Shown here: in pieces, positions 54,477-63,791 of the stretch
How the letters are laid out: the number at the start of each line of letters is the position of its first letter
Numbering within the stretch: the first letter of the stretch is position 1
Origin: Bradymonas sediminis
GTDB lineage: Bacteria > Myxococcota_A > Bradymonadia > Bradymonadales > Bradymonadaceae
NCBI RefSeq assembly: GCF_003258315.1
Contig: NZ_CP030032.1
Span: forward strand, 968,001 to 1,032,000
Direction of reading: 5' to 3'
DNA length: 64,000 nucleotides
Made by a program: the position numbers and the translations under genes
The notes under the pieces: model-generated
Database searches by the model: none
What the model saw: only the letters and a program-made list of their open reading frames with translations
What the model was told of the DNA's origin: nothing

Positions 54477-55037
54477 TTAGGGACGACAGCACTGAAGGTC
54501 GAAGGGGATGACCTCGAGTTGGCCCGCGTCGCGCAGCAAGAAGTCGATGGTCCAGGCGCCGTCATCGCCGTCGCCCTGCATGTGAAATTGCATGCCATGC
54601 ACGCGGAAGACGCCGTCTTCGATCTTCTCGATCTCGGGCTTGGTCTTCATGCCGTGGCCGTGGGCCGGCATCATCGGGCGGACCTGGTCGAGCTTGACGC
54701 CCTCGGCCAATTTGGTGTGCTCGGCGTCTTCATAGACGCGCACCTCGAATTCGACCAACTCCTGGAAGGGAATCGGGTTCGGGCTCGGGGTGGCGACCAG
54801 GAAGAGGTTGCCGCTGGGGCCTGCGCCCGACAGCGTCTGGTCCTCGGGGATATCGGTCATGGTCGCCGTGTTGGGGACCGCGATCAGCGAGCCGGTCGAT
54901 TTCTCGGCGGCCTCTTCTTCCTTCGGCTCCTCCTTCGATTTGCAGGCGACTAGCGTGCTCATCACGAGGAATACGGCCAATACCTTCGCGAGGGTCGCGA
55001 CAATTTGCGTTCGGTTCTTCTGTGTCTTTTGTTCCAT
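54477..55037 (-). CDS. YtkA-like lipoprotein
   Basis: This 186-residue lipoprotein has lipobox STLVAC and an acidic Lys/Glu linker (KSKEEPKEEEAAEKST). Residues about 85-180 match the YtkA-like fold: LVEFEVRVYEDA then MMPAHGHGMKTKPEI and the close FRVHGMQFHMQG with WTIDFLL. The Met/His-rich MMPAHGHGM pattern is typical of copper-linked or redox-linked periplasmic domains. AGGAAG precedes the ATG at 55037. The di-heme peroxidase gene follows, suggesting a shared oxidative or copper-related job. Confidence 0.82.
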   Translation of the reverse strand: MEQKTQKNRTQIVATLAKVLAVFLVMSTLVACKSKEEPKEEEAAEKSTGSLIAVPNTATMTDIPEDQTLSGAGPSGNLFLVATPSPNPIPFQELVEFEVRVYEDAEHTKLAEGVKLDQVRPMMPAHGHGMKTKPEIEKIEDGVFRVHGMQFHMQGDGDDGAWTIDFLLRDAGQLEVIPFDLQCCRP

Positions 55038-55280
55038 CTTCCTGAATCCTTCGATGAGTTTATACGGGAGGGGGACTCGGAAACTTCCAATTTCGTTATA
55101 TAGGGCGTTTCGCGCAGGCAATTCAAGGGATTTCGCCGGGCATAGTCCTTGCGTCCTTTCCGGTACGTGACCTATCATTGTGCGAGCAAGTAGGCCACCC
55201 GACCAAGATAACCATGACGAACCTTTAAGCACGCCGGATTGATGCGCGGCTTGGAGGTCATATTTGGCTGAGATTAGATA

Positions 55281-58200
55281 ATGACGAACAATAAAATAGC
55301 TGATGAAAAGAGCCACGCTTCGCCGCGATTCTCGTCTGTTTTAACGCGCCTCCGGGGCGCTCCCGGGCGCCGGGCGATGCTGCTCGGGCTTATCTTCTCG
55401 ATGTCTTTATCGGTGGCCTGTGGCTCAGATGAAGAGGAGAAATTTGACCCGATCGACGTGGTTGACGCGGGCGAGGGAGATACCGGTGAGGTGACCAAGG
55501 TCGAGCTTCCCGACGGCGTCGCGGTGCCCATCGACCTGAGCGAGTTTCTCGAGGGCGCCCCGACCGGCGAGGCGGGGACCCTGGGGGTCTACGAACTGAA
55601 AGAAGGCGATGACCGCCCGACCAATGAGATCGCCGAGTCGCGCCCCGGCGATTGGGTCCTCGAGAACGACCGGGTGAAGCTATTCGTCGAGGGGGCCAAG
55701 CGCGCCATGAGCCCGTGTCCCTACGGCGGCAATATCATCGACGCCCAGGTCAAAGGCGAGGGCGGCAACCTGAGCCTCGATAATACCGGCGAGATCTGCA
55801 TGATGATCAACGTCGGCCAGACCTTCGCGCCGGAGCGCTTCGACGTCGTCCTCGACGGCGCCGACGGCGGCCCGGTCGTGCTCGCCGTCAGCGGTGAGCT
55901 GGAGCTGCTCGACTTCATCGACATCAAAACGATGGCCGACAGCTTCGCCCCGGGCATCCTCGATAAGGTCGCGATTGATCCCGACAATATCATGCCCAAT
56001 AAGGTCACCCGCTACTTCATCCTGATGCCCGGCGAGAATAACGTCCGGGTGATCGAGGCGCTGCAAAATACCGGCGAGGAGCTGCGCCATATTATGTCCG
56101 GCCACCTGATGCGCGGCGGCGGGCATGGCAATTATTTCAACCCGATCAGCCGGCTCAACGGCTGGGGTTATACCTCGCTGGGCTTGAGCAATCTGTCGGG
56201 TGATCCGCTGCCCTTCGTGGCCTTTGCCGGCCCGACCGGCGGCTACGCCTATGTCCCCAAACCCGACCCCAACTTGATGCCAGAGGAAGGCGGTCTGCCG
56301 CGCGGCGGCGTGCAGGCAGCGGTCGCGGGCGTGAGCCTGTCGCTGCTTGGCCTGGAAGATGTCGCGGCGACTCTGTTGGCCAAAGAAGAGAAGTTGGCCC
56401 AGATGCCCGGGATCCTTCACCTTCAGCCCGGTGAGATCGGCCTGGTGGAGCATCGCGAGTATTTCGGCGGCGGCGCGCTCTCGTCGATCACCGACGACAT
56501 TTATCCCTACCTGGCAGAGACCACCGGAACGCTTCAGGGCAAGGTCCTGGACAGCGAAGGGAGCGGAGTCGCAGGGGCCAAGGTCACCGCGATCAACGCC
56601 GGCGGTCAGGCGATGAGCCAGGCCGTCACCGACGCCGACGGGCGCTACTCGATGGTGCTCCCGGTCGATGATTATAGCGTGCGCGCACGCTTCGAGGCGC
56701 GCGTGAGCCTGGCCGACGCCAGCGCGACGGTCAGCGCCGACGCCAGCGCCGAGGCCGACGTTACCCTCAAAGATGGCGCGACCATAAGCATCTCCACGAA
56801 GACGCCCGGCGGCGCGGCCACCCCCGGGCGCGTGTCGCTCTTCTGCGAGGGACCGTGCCCCGATATGCCCACCTCGCTGGAAGAAGATATCACCTTCGAC
56901 CCGCTGCCCGCGGGCTTCTCGCAGGTGCGCTGGACCGACGTCAACGGCAACGCCGAGCTTAAAGTGGCCGCCGGCCGCTACCGCGTCTCGGTCAGCCGCG
57001 GCATGGAGTGGTCGGTGTGGCCGACCAACGCGCCGGCCGACGGCGGCGAATTGGTCGAGGTTGCCGACGGTGAAGTGAAAACCCTGGCGGCCGAGATCGC
57101 CCACGTCGTCGACACCAGCGGCGTGATGAACGGCGACTTCCACGTGCACGGCATCACCTCGGCCGACAGCGTCGTGCGCCCCCAAAACCGCGTCCTCGGC
57201 TTTATGGGCGACGGCGTTGACGTCCTGGTCAGCACCGACCATGACTTCATCTTCGACTACGCGCCGACGGTCATCGAGTTGGGCGCCGAAGCCGAAATTG
57301 CCACGATGGTCGGCGTCGAGATTACGACCCCGAATATCGGTCACTTCAATAGCTTCCCGCTTATCCGGGACCCGGAGCACAGCCGCGGCGGCGCCCTCGA
57401 TTGGGGCCCCGGCAATACCGGCTATAACCTGAAGCCCTCCGATATGTTCGCGTGGATGGACGCCCAGGGCGGCGGCGCCGAGCACCGCGTCAAGCAGATC
57501 AACCACCCAGATTGGACCATCCCGGCCCTCAAGGCCGACCTGTTGCGCGGGCACACCTACGCCTCGGCCGAGAGCCGTCGCATGGAGCCCAGCGACCCGG
57601 ACCCGATCACCGGCGACACCGGTCTGTGGTCCGACGACTTCAACTCCTTCGAGGTCATGAACGGGCCGAGCATGCCCAAATATTGGACCGTGATGCGCTG
57701 GTGGCTCACGATGGTCAGCCGCGGCTTCGCCCCGACTGGCGTCGCGGTCACCGACACCCATATGCTCTACTCGGACCTCGGCGGCAGCCCGCGCACCTTC
57801 GTCTTCGTCGACCCGGCCCACGACACCGTGGCGACCTTCGACGAAGCGGTCTTTGCCAAGGCCATCACCGAGGGGCGCGCGATCGGCAGCAACGGCCCGT
57901 TCTTCCGCGTGGCGCTTGAGAATAGCGAGGGCGCGCGGGCGAGCATCGGCGACACCATCGAGAACGGCGACGGCGAGTTGACGGCCTATGTGACGGTCGA
58001 CGTGCCGGAGTGGATGACGGTGGACACCATCGATATCTATACCAACCTGCCGGCCGAGGATATCGTCACCGCCCCGGGCCAGGAGAAGTCGACCCCGATT
58101 CCGCCGACCTCCTCGCACCCCATCGACTTCGAGCCGACCGACCTGGTCGAGGTCGCCAACGGCGCGCTGTCGCATAAACATTGGACCAAGACGGTCGAGA

Positions 58201-58502
58201 TCCCGCTGACCATCAACGAGGACGCCTATGTCGTGGTGGTGGTCCGCGCCGAGGACGCTGACTCGAGCATGTGGCCGGTGATTCCGAAGGTCGGCTTGAA
58301 GCCCTACGCCTTCTCGAACCCGGTCTTCGTCGACGCCGATGGCGGCGGCTACGACAACCCCCCGCTCGCCGCGCTGGCCCAAACCCCGTCGCCGCACCTG
58401 CTCAATATCATCAGCCCGAACGACTTCGTGGGCGTGACGCTTACGCCCGAAGAGCAGTTGGGCCGGCTCTTCGAGGGGATGAGCCACAGTCACGATCATT
58501 AA
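55281..58502 (+). CDS. Large PHP-domain (CehA/McbA-type) metallohydrolase lipoprotein
   Basis: This 1073-residue lipoprotein has lipobox SLSVAC and an acidic linker. Residues about 60-410 form a large domain of beta-sandwich type. Residues about 415-480 are a carboxypeptidase-regulatory-like beta fold (LQGKVLDSEGSGVAGAKV). From about 618 a PHP domain follows: DFHVHGITSADSVV (His-x-His), VLVSTDHDFIFDY (Asp-His) and GVEITTPNIGHFN (Glu and His), with DTHMLYSDLGG and KAITEGRAIGSNGPFF near 830-875. These are the metal-binding motifs of the CehA/McbA metallohydrolases, which cleave esters or phosphoesters. It is divergent from the YtkA-like gene. The substrate is unknown. Confidence 0.9.
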   Translation: MTNNKIADEKSHASPRFSSVLTRLRGAPGRRAMLLGLIFSMSLSVACGSDEEEKFDPIDVVDAGEGDTGEVTKVELPDGVAVPIDLSEFLEGAPTGEAGTLGVYELKEGDDRPTNEIAESRPGDWVLENDRVKLFVEGAKRAMSPCPYGGNIIDAQVKGEGGNLSLDNTGEICMMINVGQTFAPERFDVVLDGADGGPVVLAVSGELELLDFIDIKTMADSFAPGILDKVAIDPDNIMPNKVTRYFILMPGENNVRVIEALQNTGEELRHIMSGHLMRGGGHGNYFNPISRLNGWGYTSLGLSNLSGDPLPFVAFAGPTGGYAYVPKPDPNLMPEEGGLPRGGVQAAVAGVSLSLLGLEDVAATLLAKEEKLAQMPGILHLQPGEIGLVEHREYFGGGALSSITDDIYPYLAETTGTLQGKVLDSEGSGVAGAKVTAINAGGQAMSQAVTDADGRYSMVLPVDDYSVRARFEARVSLADASATVSADASAEADVTLKDGATISISTKTPGGAATPGRVSLFCEGPCPDMPTSLEEDITFDPLPAGFSQVRWTDVNGNAELKVAAGRYRVSVSRGMEWSVWPTNAPADGGELVEVADGEVKTLAAEIAHVVDTSGVMNGDFHVHGITSADSVVRPQNRVLGFMGDGVDVLVSTDHDFIFDYAPTVIELGAEAEIATMVGVEITTPNIGHFNSFPLIRDPEHSRGGALDWGPGNTGYNLKPSDMFAWMDAQGGGAEHRVKQINHPDWTIPALKADLLRGHTYASAESRRMEPSDPDPITGDTGLWSDDFNSFEVMNGPSMPKYWTVMRWWLTMVSRGFAPTGVAVTDTHMLYSDLGGSPRTFVFVDPAHDTVATFDEAVFAKAITEGRAIGSNGPFFRVALENSEGARASIGDTIENGDGELTAYVTVDVPEWMTVDTIDIYTNLPAEDIVTAPGQEKSTPIPPTSSHPIDFEPTDLVEVANGALSHKHWTKTVEIPLTINEDAYVVVVVRAEDADSSMWPVIPKVGLKPYAFSNPVFVDADGGGYDNPPLAALAQTPSPHLLNIISPNDFVGVTLTPEEQLGRLFEGMSHSHDH

Positions 58503-58531
58503 TCAGCAACGGCTGATGAACCGGTGATGAC

Positions 58532-58570
58532 AAAACGCGGCGGTCGTTCTAAACGACCGCCGCGTTTTTA
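58532..58570 (+). terminator. Intrinsic terminator after the PHP lipoprotein
   Basis: AAAACGCGGCGGTCGTT pairs with AACGACCGCCGCGTTTT around CTA, followed by further T residues. It also has A4 on the other side, so it may work in both directions. Confidence 0.92.
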
Positions 58571-58594
58571 GATCTCTTAAGCTTAGGAATACCG

Positions 58595-58861
58595 ATGCGT
58601 CTCCCCATTCTTTTGCTCGCGATGCTCTTCTTATTTTTGGCCGGATGCGCCAACGCGCCCGTCCCGGTGGACGGGGAGGGCGCGCGCTGTCCGCTGCCAC
58701 GCAGCACGGACGGGATGTTCTGCTCGAATATCGTGCGCTACGCCCGCGACCCGGCCACCGGCGCCTGCTGCCGGTACCGCTCGCACTGCGCTTCGCCGGC
58801 CGGCTGGAAGACCTACGCGCGCAAAAGCGCGTGCGAGGAGGCGGGGAGCTCGGCCGAATAA
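58595..58861 (+). CDS. Cys-rich small lipoprotein
   Basis: This 88-residue lipoprotein has lipobox LFLAGC. The mature part carries six cysteines with the spacing C-x(10)-C-x(14)-CC-x(5)-C-x(14)-C and the segment RDPATGACC followed by GWKTYARKSACE. The arrangement is close to that of Kunitz-type protease inhibitors (Cys, Tyr/Arg strand, Cys, then F/W-x-T-x(3-4)-Cys), but one disulphide partner is shifted, so this is only a resemblance. It lies tail-to-tail with dnaE (4 bp apart). Confidence 0.72.
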   Translation: MRLPILLLAMLFLFLAGCANAPVPVDGEGARCPLPRSTDGMFCSNIVRYARDPATGACCRYRSHCASPAGWKTYARKSACEEAGSSAE

Positions 58862-58865
58862 GGCG

Positions 58866-61800
58866 TTAGCGGAAGCGCCCCACGCGCTTTCGAAACAGCC
58901 GGTCCAGCGACATCATCAGCTCGTCGCTGGGGTCAATCGAGTATTGCTCGGGCAGGCGCATCTCTAATTTTCCCTCGCCCAGCTCGTGGGTCATGCTGAA
59001 GACCAGGCTGGTGGGGATTTCGCCGCGGTACTCGGCGAAGAGGCGCTTGAGGTCTTTGAGCGAGTTATGCTTGAGGTCGTCGACGTCCAGGTCGACGCAC
59101 AGGCGGTTGACCCGCTCGCGCCGGCTGTCGATGATCCGCTCGATCGACTCGGCGCGCACCTTCCAGGTCCGCGCCTCCCCGTCGCCATCTTCATGCAGCT
59201 TTCCGCGCACCAAAATGGGCTCGCCAGATTTGAGCGGCTCTTCGTATTCGGCGAAGCAGCGGCTAAAGACGATGACCTCGATCTGGCCGGTCTTATCTTC
59301 GAGCTGGGCGAAGGCCATGCGGCCGTTGCCGCTCTTGAGCGGGCGCTCGCGGTACTCGGTGATGACGCCGGCGACCACGATCTCATCGCGGCTCTGGGTC
59401 ATCTTGCCGGAGCTGATCTCCTCGGTGGCGGTGATGCCGTAGAGGCTTAATTCGCCCTCAAAGCGGTCCAGCGGGTGCCCCGTGACGTAGAAGCCGAGCA
59501 GGGCCTTTTCGTTCTCCAGAAGCTCGCGGTCCGACCACGGCACGGCGTCGGGATAGTGGTCCTCCAGGACCTCCTCCTTGGCCGTCTCAGTCATCATCCC
59601 AAAGAGGCTCGACTGGCCGACCGCGGCGTCGTGCTGCTGCTGCTGGCCGCGGCTCACGGCGAGTTCGATGGCGTCGAACATCTGGGCGCGGCTGGTGCAG
59701 ATATCCCCCAGAAAGCGCGACTCGCGCGGCCCCGGTCCGATGGAGTCAAACGCCCCGCAGCGCACCAGCGCCTCGATGGTTCGCTTATTTAGCTTCGATT
59801 GGTCGACCCGCGCGCAGAAGTCGTACAGGCTCTCAAACGGGCCGCCCTCATCGCGGGTGGCGATGATGGACTCGACCACGCCGCCGCCGACGCCTTTAAT
59901 CGCGGCCAGTCCGAAGCGGATCTTGTCGTCGGTCACCGAGAAATCCAGATGCGACTCGTTGACGTCGGGCGGCAGCACCTCGATGCCCATGCCCTTCGCC
60001 TCGGTGATAAAGCGAACGATCTTGTCGGTATTATCGCGGTCGTTGGTCATCAACGCCGCCATAAACTCGACCGGGAAATGCGCCTTGAGATACGCCGTCT
60101 GATAGGTGATGAGCGCGTAGGCTGCGGAGTGAGAGTTGTGGACGATGATGCCGTCGGCCACAAAATTATGGTCGACGTCGACCGTCAGGTCATAGGTCGG
60201 CTGCTCGCCGCGCGGCTCAATCGAGACGACGCGATCCCAGAAGATGTCCGACGTGGCGGCGTTCCTTAAGTGCTCGGAGTCCAAAAATTCAGCGAGGCGA
60301 ACAATTGTTTCGCGTCGAAACCCCTTCTTAGGTCCGGCGACTTTTCGCTGAAAATCTCTGCAACAAACACCCGATTGAGCGTCGAGTTCGCGCCAGGTCA
60401 GTTTTGCGTCTTTGCGCGCTTTGTCGACGAGGTGGCGGACTTCAAAAGGAATAGTGTCTTTGCTGGTTCCACTCTGCGACTTCGCCAAATAGTCGCGAAG
60501 GCTCCCGACGGTATCCTGACGTCCGATAATATGCGGTCCGACAATCTCAACAAAGCGCTCGCGGCTACCTGTACCCACGAGATGAACCGTATATCCAGCG
60601 CGCTCTCCGCCGCGGTATTTGAATTGTTTTTCATGGGTTCCACTGACGATTCCCAGCCGCAACAATAGAGTCTGCACGTCCTGGGCGAGCCGCGACGAGG
60701 AGGTCGCGTAATACGGCTGGAATTGCGTTTTGTTGCAAATAAAGCCGTCTCCAGCCCACAAACGGCCCAGAAATAATGCAATATTGTCGTCGCAAAGCTC
60801 AAAGACTCCTCTTGGAACGGCCTTTTCAGTCGCCGTTTTTCCCAGAATGTCGAGGTCGCGAGCCCAATGATAGGCGCCCGAAAAGCGCCCTGCGTCGCTG
60901 GCGGCTTCCGGTGCATCCGCAGCATTCCAGGGTGTTTGTCCAGGCTTAGAACGCGTGTCTCGGCCGGTCGAGAGCACAACCTCCATGCGCGCGTCTTCAC
61001 GCTTATCGAGGCGCGCGATGGTGTTCGGGAAGTTGTCGCTGGCCGCGATGAAATCGTCGATGAGCGCCTGAGAATTGTTGAAGAAATACAGGCAAGATGG
61101 GTGTGTCGTGCTCCCCTCTGCGATCAATCCCGCCAGGACGATCAGCTCATGCTCCGGCCAACTTGCGGTCGTCGTGACGGGGAGCGTGCGCGGGATCGCG
61201 ATGCGCGCGTTGGCGGGCAGATCTTCGAGATTCACCCAACCATCATAGGTTAAAAAGGGATGATTGCCGGTCGCCGTGATCGTCTTTCCTTGAGCGGTAC
61301 GAAGCTCAAAAACCGGCTTGATTCCGTTGAAGACAACATCAGTAACGTCGCGGCTACGCAAACGGCGCGCGTCGTCGACCGCGTGAATACGCCAGGGGCG
61401 GCGGTTGTTGAAAAGGGCTTCGACCGATATTTGCTCACCTGTCTCGGCGTGCGTGATCTCGGTGTCCCCCACGACACATTTGTTGAACCCGTAGCCGGCG
61501 AAATACGCCATCAGGTCGAAGATCTCGGCGGCCTTGTCGGCGTCGACCTCGTTTTTGATCGCGCCGTCGACAAAGAGCTTCTTTTGCTGCTCCATGACCG
61601 ACGCTTTTTTCTTGCCCATCGCGCGCCGGAGAATATCGGCGCCGCCCAGCGAGTAGCCGGCCACCGTCCGCGCGGTCTGCATGACCTGCTCCTGGTAGAC
61701 CATGACGCCGTAGGTCGGCTTGAGCACGTCTTCGAGCCAGGGATGCGGGTATTCGACCTTTTTTCGGCCGTGTTTTCGGTCGATGAAGTCATCGACCATG

Positions 61801-63791
61801 CCCGAGCCCAGCGGGCCGGGGCGGTACAGCGCCACCGACGCGACGATATCCTCGAAGGTATTGGGCTTGAGCTTTTTCAACAGCTCCTGGAAGCCCGAGG
61901 ACTCCAATTGGAACACGCCGGTGGTATTACCCGACGAGATCAGGTCGAAGATCGCCGGGTCATCCATCGGGATGGCGTCGATATCAAAGGGCTCGCCTGG
62001 GGTCTGCAGCTCGACCTTAAGCGGCTTCGAGTTGATGATCTTGAGCGCCGTGTCGATGACCGTGAGGGTCTTAAGCCCCAAAAAGTCGAATTTGACCAGC
62101 CCGGCTTCCTCGACCTCTTCTTTGGCGAATTGGGTCACCTTCTCGCCGTCGGAGCCGCGCGAAATCGGCACATATTCCCACAGCGGGCGCTCCGAGATGA
62201 CCACGCCCGCGGCGTGAATGCCCGCCTGGCGGTTCAGGTTCTCCAGCGCCAGCGCGATGTCAAAGAGCGCGTCGACCAGCGGGTCCTCGGCGCGCATATC
62301 CCGAAGCCTCGACTCCTGCTCGAGCGCCTCGGACAGCGAGATGCCGATCTGGTCGGGGATAAGCTTCGACATCTTGTCGGCTTCGCCGTAATTAAAGTTC
62401 AGCGCGCGCGCCACGTCGCGCACCACGGCCTTGGCCTTGAGCTGGCCGTAGGTGATGATCTGGCCGACGTTATCCGCCCCATATTTATGGTGCACATACT
62501 CGATGACCTCGCCGCGCCGATTCATGCAGAAGTCGATGTCGAAGTCCGGCATCGACACGCGCTCCGGGTTCAAAAAACGCTCGAAGAGCAGGTCGTAGGG
62601 CATCGGGTCGATGTCGGTGATCTCGAGTGAATACGCGACCAGACTACCGGCACCGGAACCACGCCCCGGGCCGACCGGGATGCTCTGCTCCTTGGCCCAG
62701 CGGATAAAGTCCCACACGATGAGGAAATACCCCGGGAAGTCCATCTGCCGGATGATGCCGATCTCCTCGGCCAGCCGGTCGAGATAGACCTGGCGGTCGT
62801 ACTCCAGGCCGAGGCGGTCGAAGTCGGCAAAACGCGCGTTCAGGCCCTCCCGCGAGACATGCTCGAAATACTCGTGAATCCCGTCCTTATAGTCGGTGAT
62901 ATTATTGGCCTGAATAAACTCCTCAGGCACCCCATATTGGGGCAAAAATATCTCGCCGAGCGGGATCTCAAGGTCGCACATGTCCGCGATTTTTAAGGTG
63001 TTATCGCAGGCCTCGGGCACGTGGGCGAAGACCTCGCGCATCTCGTCGGCGCTGCGGATATAGTGCTGGTCGACCCCGTGCTCCATCAGCCGCTCAAGGT
63101 CGACCTTTTTGCCCAATTGGATGGCCATCAGCACGCCGTGGGCGCGCGCGTCCTCGCGCTCCATATAGTGGCAGTCGTTGGTCGCCACCAGCGGGATGCC
63201 CAACTCCCGGCTAAACTCGATGAGCTGGTCGTTGCACTTTTGCTGCTCGGGGAAGGCGTTGTCGATAAGCTCCAGATAATAATGTTCGGGGCCGAATATC
63301 TCCAAATATTCCTGGGCGATCTTGCGTGCATCTGCGACGTCGCCGCGCAAGATCGACTGGTTCACCTCGCCGCCCAGATCCCCCGACAGACAGATCAACC
63401 CCTCCGAATACTCGGCCAGAAGCTTGCGGTCGATCCGCGGCACCCCCGAGCGCTCATGAAACCCCTTCATCCACCCCATCGAGTTCAAATACATCAGGTT
63501 TTTATACCCCTGATGATTCTTGGCCAGGATGGTCACGTGGTAGCTCTTGGCGTCCATGGAGGTCTCGTAATCCTCCTTGGTCAGGTAGAGCTCACACCCG
63601 ATGATCGACTTAAGCCCCGCCTTTTTGGCCGCCTTCTGAAAATCCACCGCCCCATACATATTGCCGTGGTCGGTCATCGCCACCGCGTCCATGCCGAGCT
63701 CTTTGACCCGCGCCATCAGGTCGGGGATCTTAATCGCCCCGTCCAAAAGGCTATATTGAGTGTGCACGTGTAGATGTACGAAGTCGGCCAT
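58866..63791 (-). CDS. dnaE: DNA polymerase III alpha subunit, intein-containing
   Basis: The 1641-residue precursor contains DnaE (1193 residues after intein removal). The PHP domain begins FVHLHVHTQYSLLDGA. The polymerase active site includes SMPDFDIDFCMNRRGEV, preceded by VGPGRGSGAGSLVAYSLEI (first part VGPGRGSGAGS). The tau/beta-binding and OB regions follow toward the end (VVAGVITEYRERPLKSGNGR). It is the replicative polymerase catalytic subunit. The intein interrupts GYGFNK/SHSAAYAL in the fingers region. I chose the ATG at 63791; an upstream start at 63872 would add 27 poorly conserved residues. Splicing must work for the cell to live if this is the only dnaE. Confidence 0.96.
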   Translation of the reverse strand: MADFVHLHVHTQYSLLDGAIKIPDLMARVKELGMDAVAMTDHGNMYGAVDFQKAAKKAGLKSIIGCELYLTKEDYETSMDAKSYHVTILAKNHQGYKNLMYLNSMGWMKGFHERSGVPRIDRKLLAEYSEGLICLSGDLGGEVNQSILRGDVADARKIAQEYLEIFGPEHYYLELIDNAFPEQQKCNDQLIEFSRELGIPLVATNDCHYMEREDARAHGVLMAIQLGKKVDLERLMEHGVDQHYIRSADEMREVFAHVPEACDNTLKIADMCDLEIPLGEIFLPQYGVPEEFIQANNITDYKDGIHEYFEHVSREGLNARFADFDRLGLEYDRQVYLDRLAEEIGIIRQMDFPGYFLIVWDFIRWAKEQSIPVGPGRGSGAGSLVAYSLEITDIDPMPYDLLFERFLNPERVSMPDFDIDFCMNRRGEVIEYVHHKYGADNVGQIITYGQLKAKAVVRDVARALNFNYGEADKMSKLIPDQIGISLSEALEQESRLRDMRAEDPLVDALFDIALALENLNRQAGIHAAGVVISERPLWEYVPISRGSDGEKVTQFAKEEVEEAGLVKFDFLGLKTLTVIDTALKIINSKPLKVELQTPGEPFDIDAIPMDDPAIFDLISSGNTTGVFQLESSGFQELLKKLKPNTFEDIVASVALYRPGPLGSGMVDDFIDRKHGRKKVEYPHPWLEDVLKPTYGVMVYQEQVMQTARTVAGYSLGGADILRRAMGKKKASVMEQQKKLFVDGAIKNEVDADKAAEIFDLMAYFAGYGFNKCVVGDTEITHAETGEQISVEALFNNRRPWRIHAVDDARRLRSRDVTDVVFNGIKPVFELRTAQGKTITATGNHPFLTYDGWVNLEDLPANARIAIPRTLPVTTTASWPEHELIVLAGLIAEGSTTHPSCLYFFNNSQALIDDFIAASDNFPNTIARLDKREDARMEVVLSTGRDTRSKPGQTPWNAADAPEAASDAGRFSGAYHWARDLDILGKTATEKAVPRGVFELCDDNIALFLGRLWAGDGFICNKTQFQPYYATSSSRLAQDVQTLLLRLGIVSGTHEKQFKYRGGERAGYTVHLVGTGSRERFVEIVGPHIIGRQDTVGSLRDYLAKSQSGTSKDTIPFEVRHLVDKARKDAKLTWRELDAQSGVCCRDFQRKVAGPKKGFRRETIVRLAEFLDSEHLRNAATSDIFWDRVVSIEPRGEQPTYDLTVDVDHNFVADGIIVHNSHSAAYALITYQTAYLKAHFPVEFMAALMTNDRDNTDKIVRFITEAKGMGIEVLPPDVNESHLDFSVTDDKIRFGLAAIKGVGGGVVESIIATRDEGGPFESLYDFCARVDQSKLNKRTIEALVRCGAFDSIGPGPRESRFLGDICTSRAQMFDAIELAVSRGQQQQHDAAVGQSSLFGMMTETAKEEVLEDHYPDAVPWSDRELLENEKALLGFYVTGHPLDRFEGELSLYGITATEEISSGKMTQSRDEIVVAGVITEYRERPLKSGNGRMAFAQLEDKTGQIEVIVFSRCFAEYEEPLKSGEPILVRGKLHEDGDGEARTWKVRAESIERIIDSRRERVNRLCVDLDVDDLKHNSLKDLKRLFAEYRGEIPTSLVFSMTHELGEGKLEMRLPEQYSIDPSDELMMSLDRLFRKRVGRFR
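60135..61478 (-). other. Intein with LAGLIDADG homing endonuclease inside dnaE (448 residues)
   Basis: The intein spans precursor residues 772-1219. Block A starts with Cys1 (CVVGDTEITHAETGEQ). Block B has TATGNHPFLTYDGW (Thr and His). The two endonuclease helices are LAGLIAEGST and LGRLWAGDGFI; the Asp/Glu positions are present, so the endonuclease may be active. A helix-turn-helix-like part follows (KLTWRELDAQSG, RRETIVRLAEFL). Block F and G read LTVDVDHNFVADGIIVHN with penultimate His and terminal Asn, and Ser is the +1 extein residue. All splicing residues are intact. The insertion point is three residues after that of the cyanobacterial split DnaE intein (Y/CFNKSHS). Confidence 0.95.

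Noticed and set aside
55680-58499. 939-codon open frame opposite the PHP lipoprotein gene
   Set aside because: It lies antisense inside a gene with clear motifs. Its predicted sequence is rich in Arg, His, Gly, Val and Asp from reversed GC-rich codons, with no domain. Long antisense frames are expected with this base composition.
61260-62630. 456-codon plus-strand frame inside dnaE
   Set aside because: Antisense shadow of the polymerase and intein.
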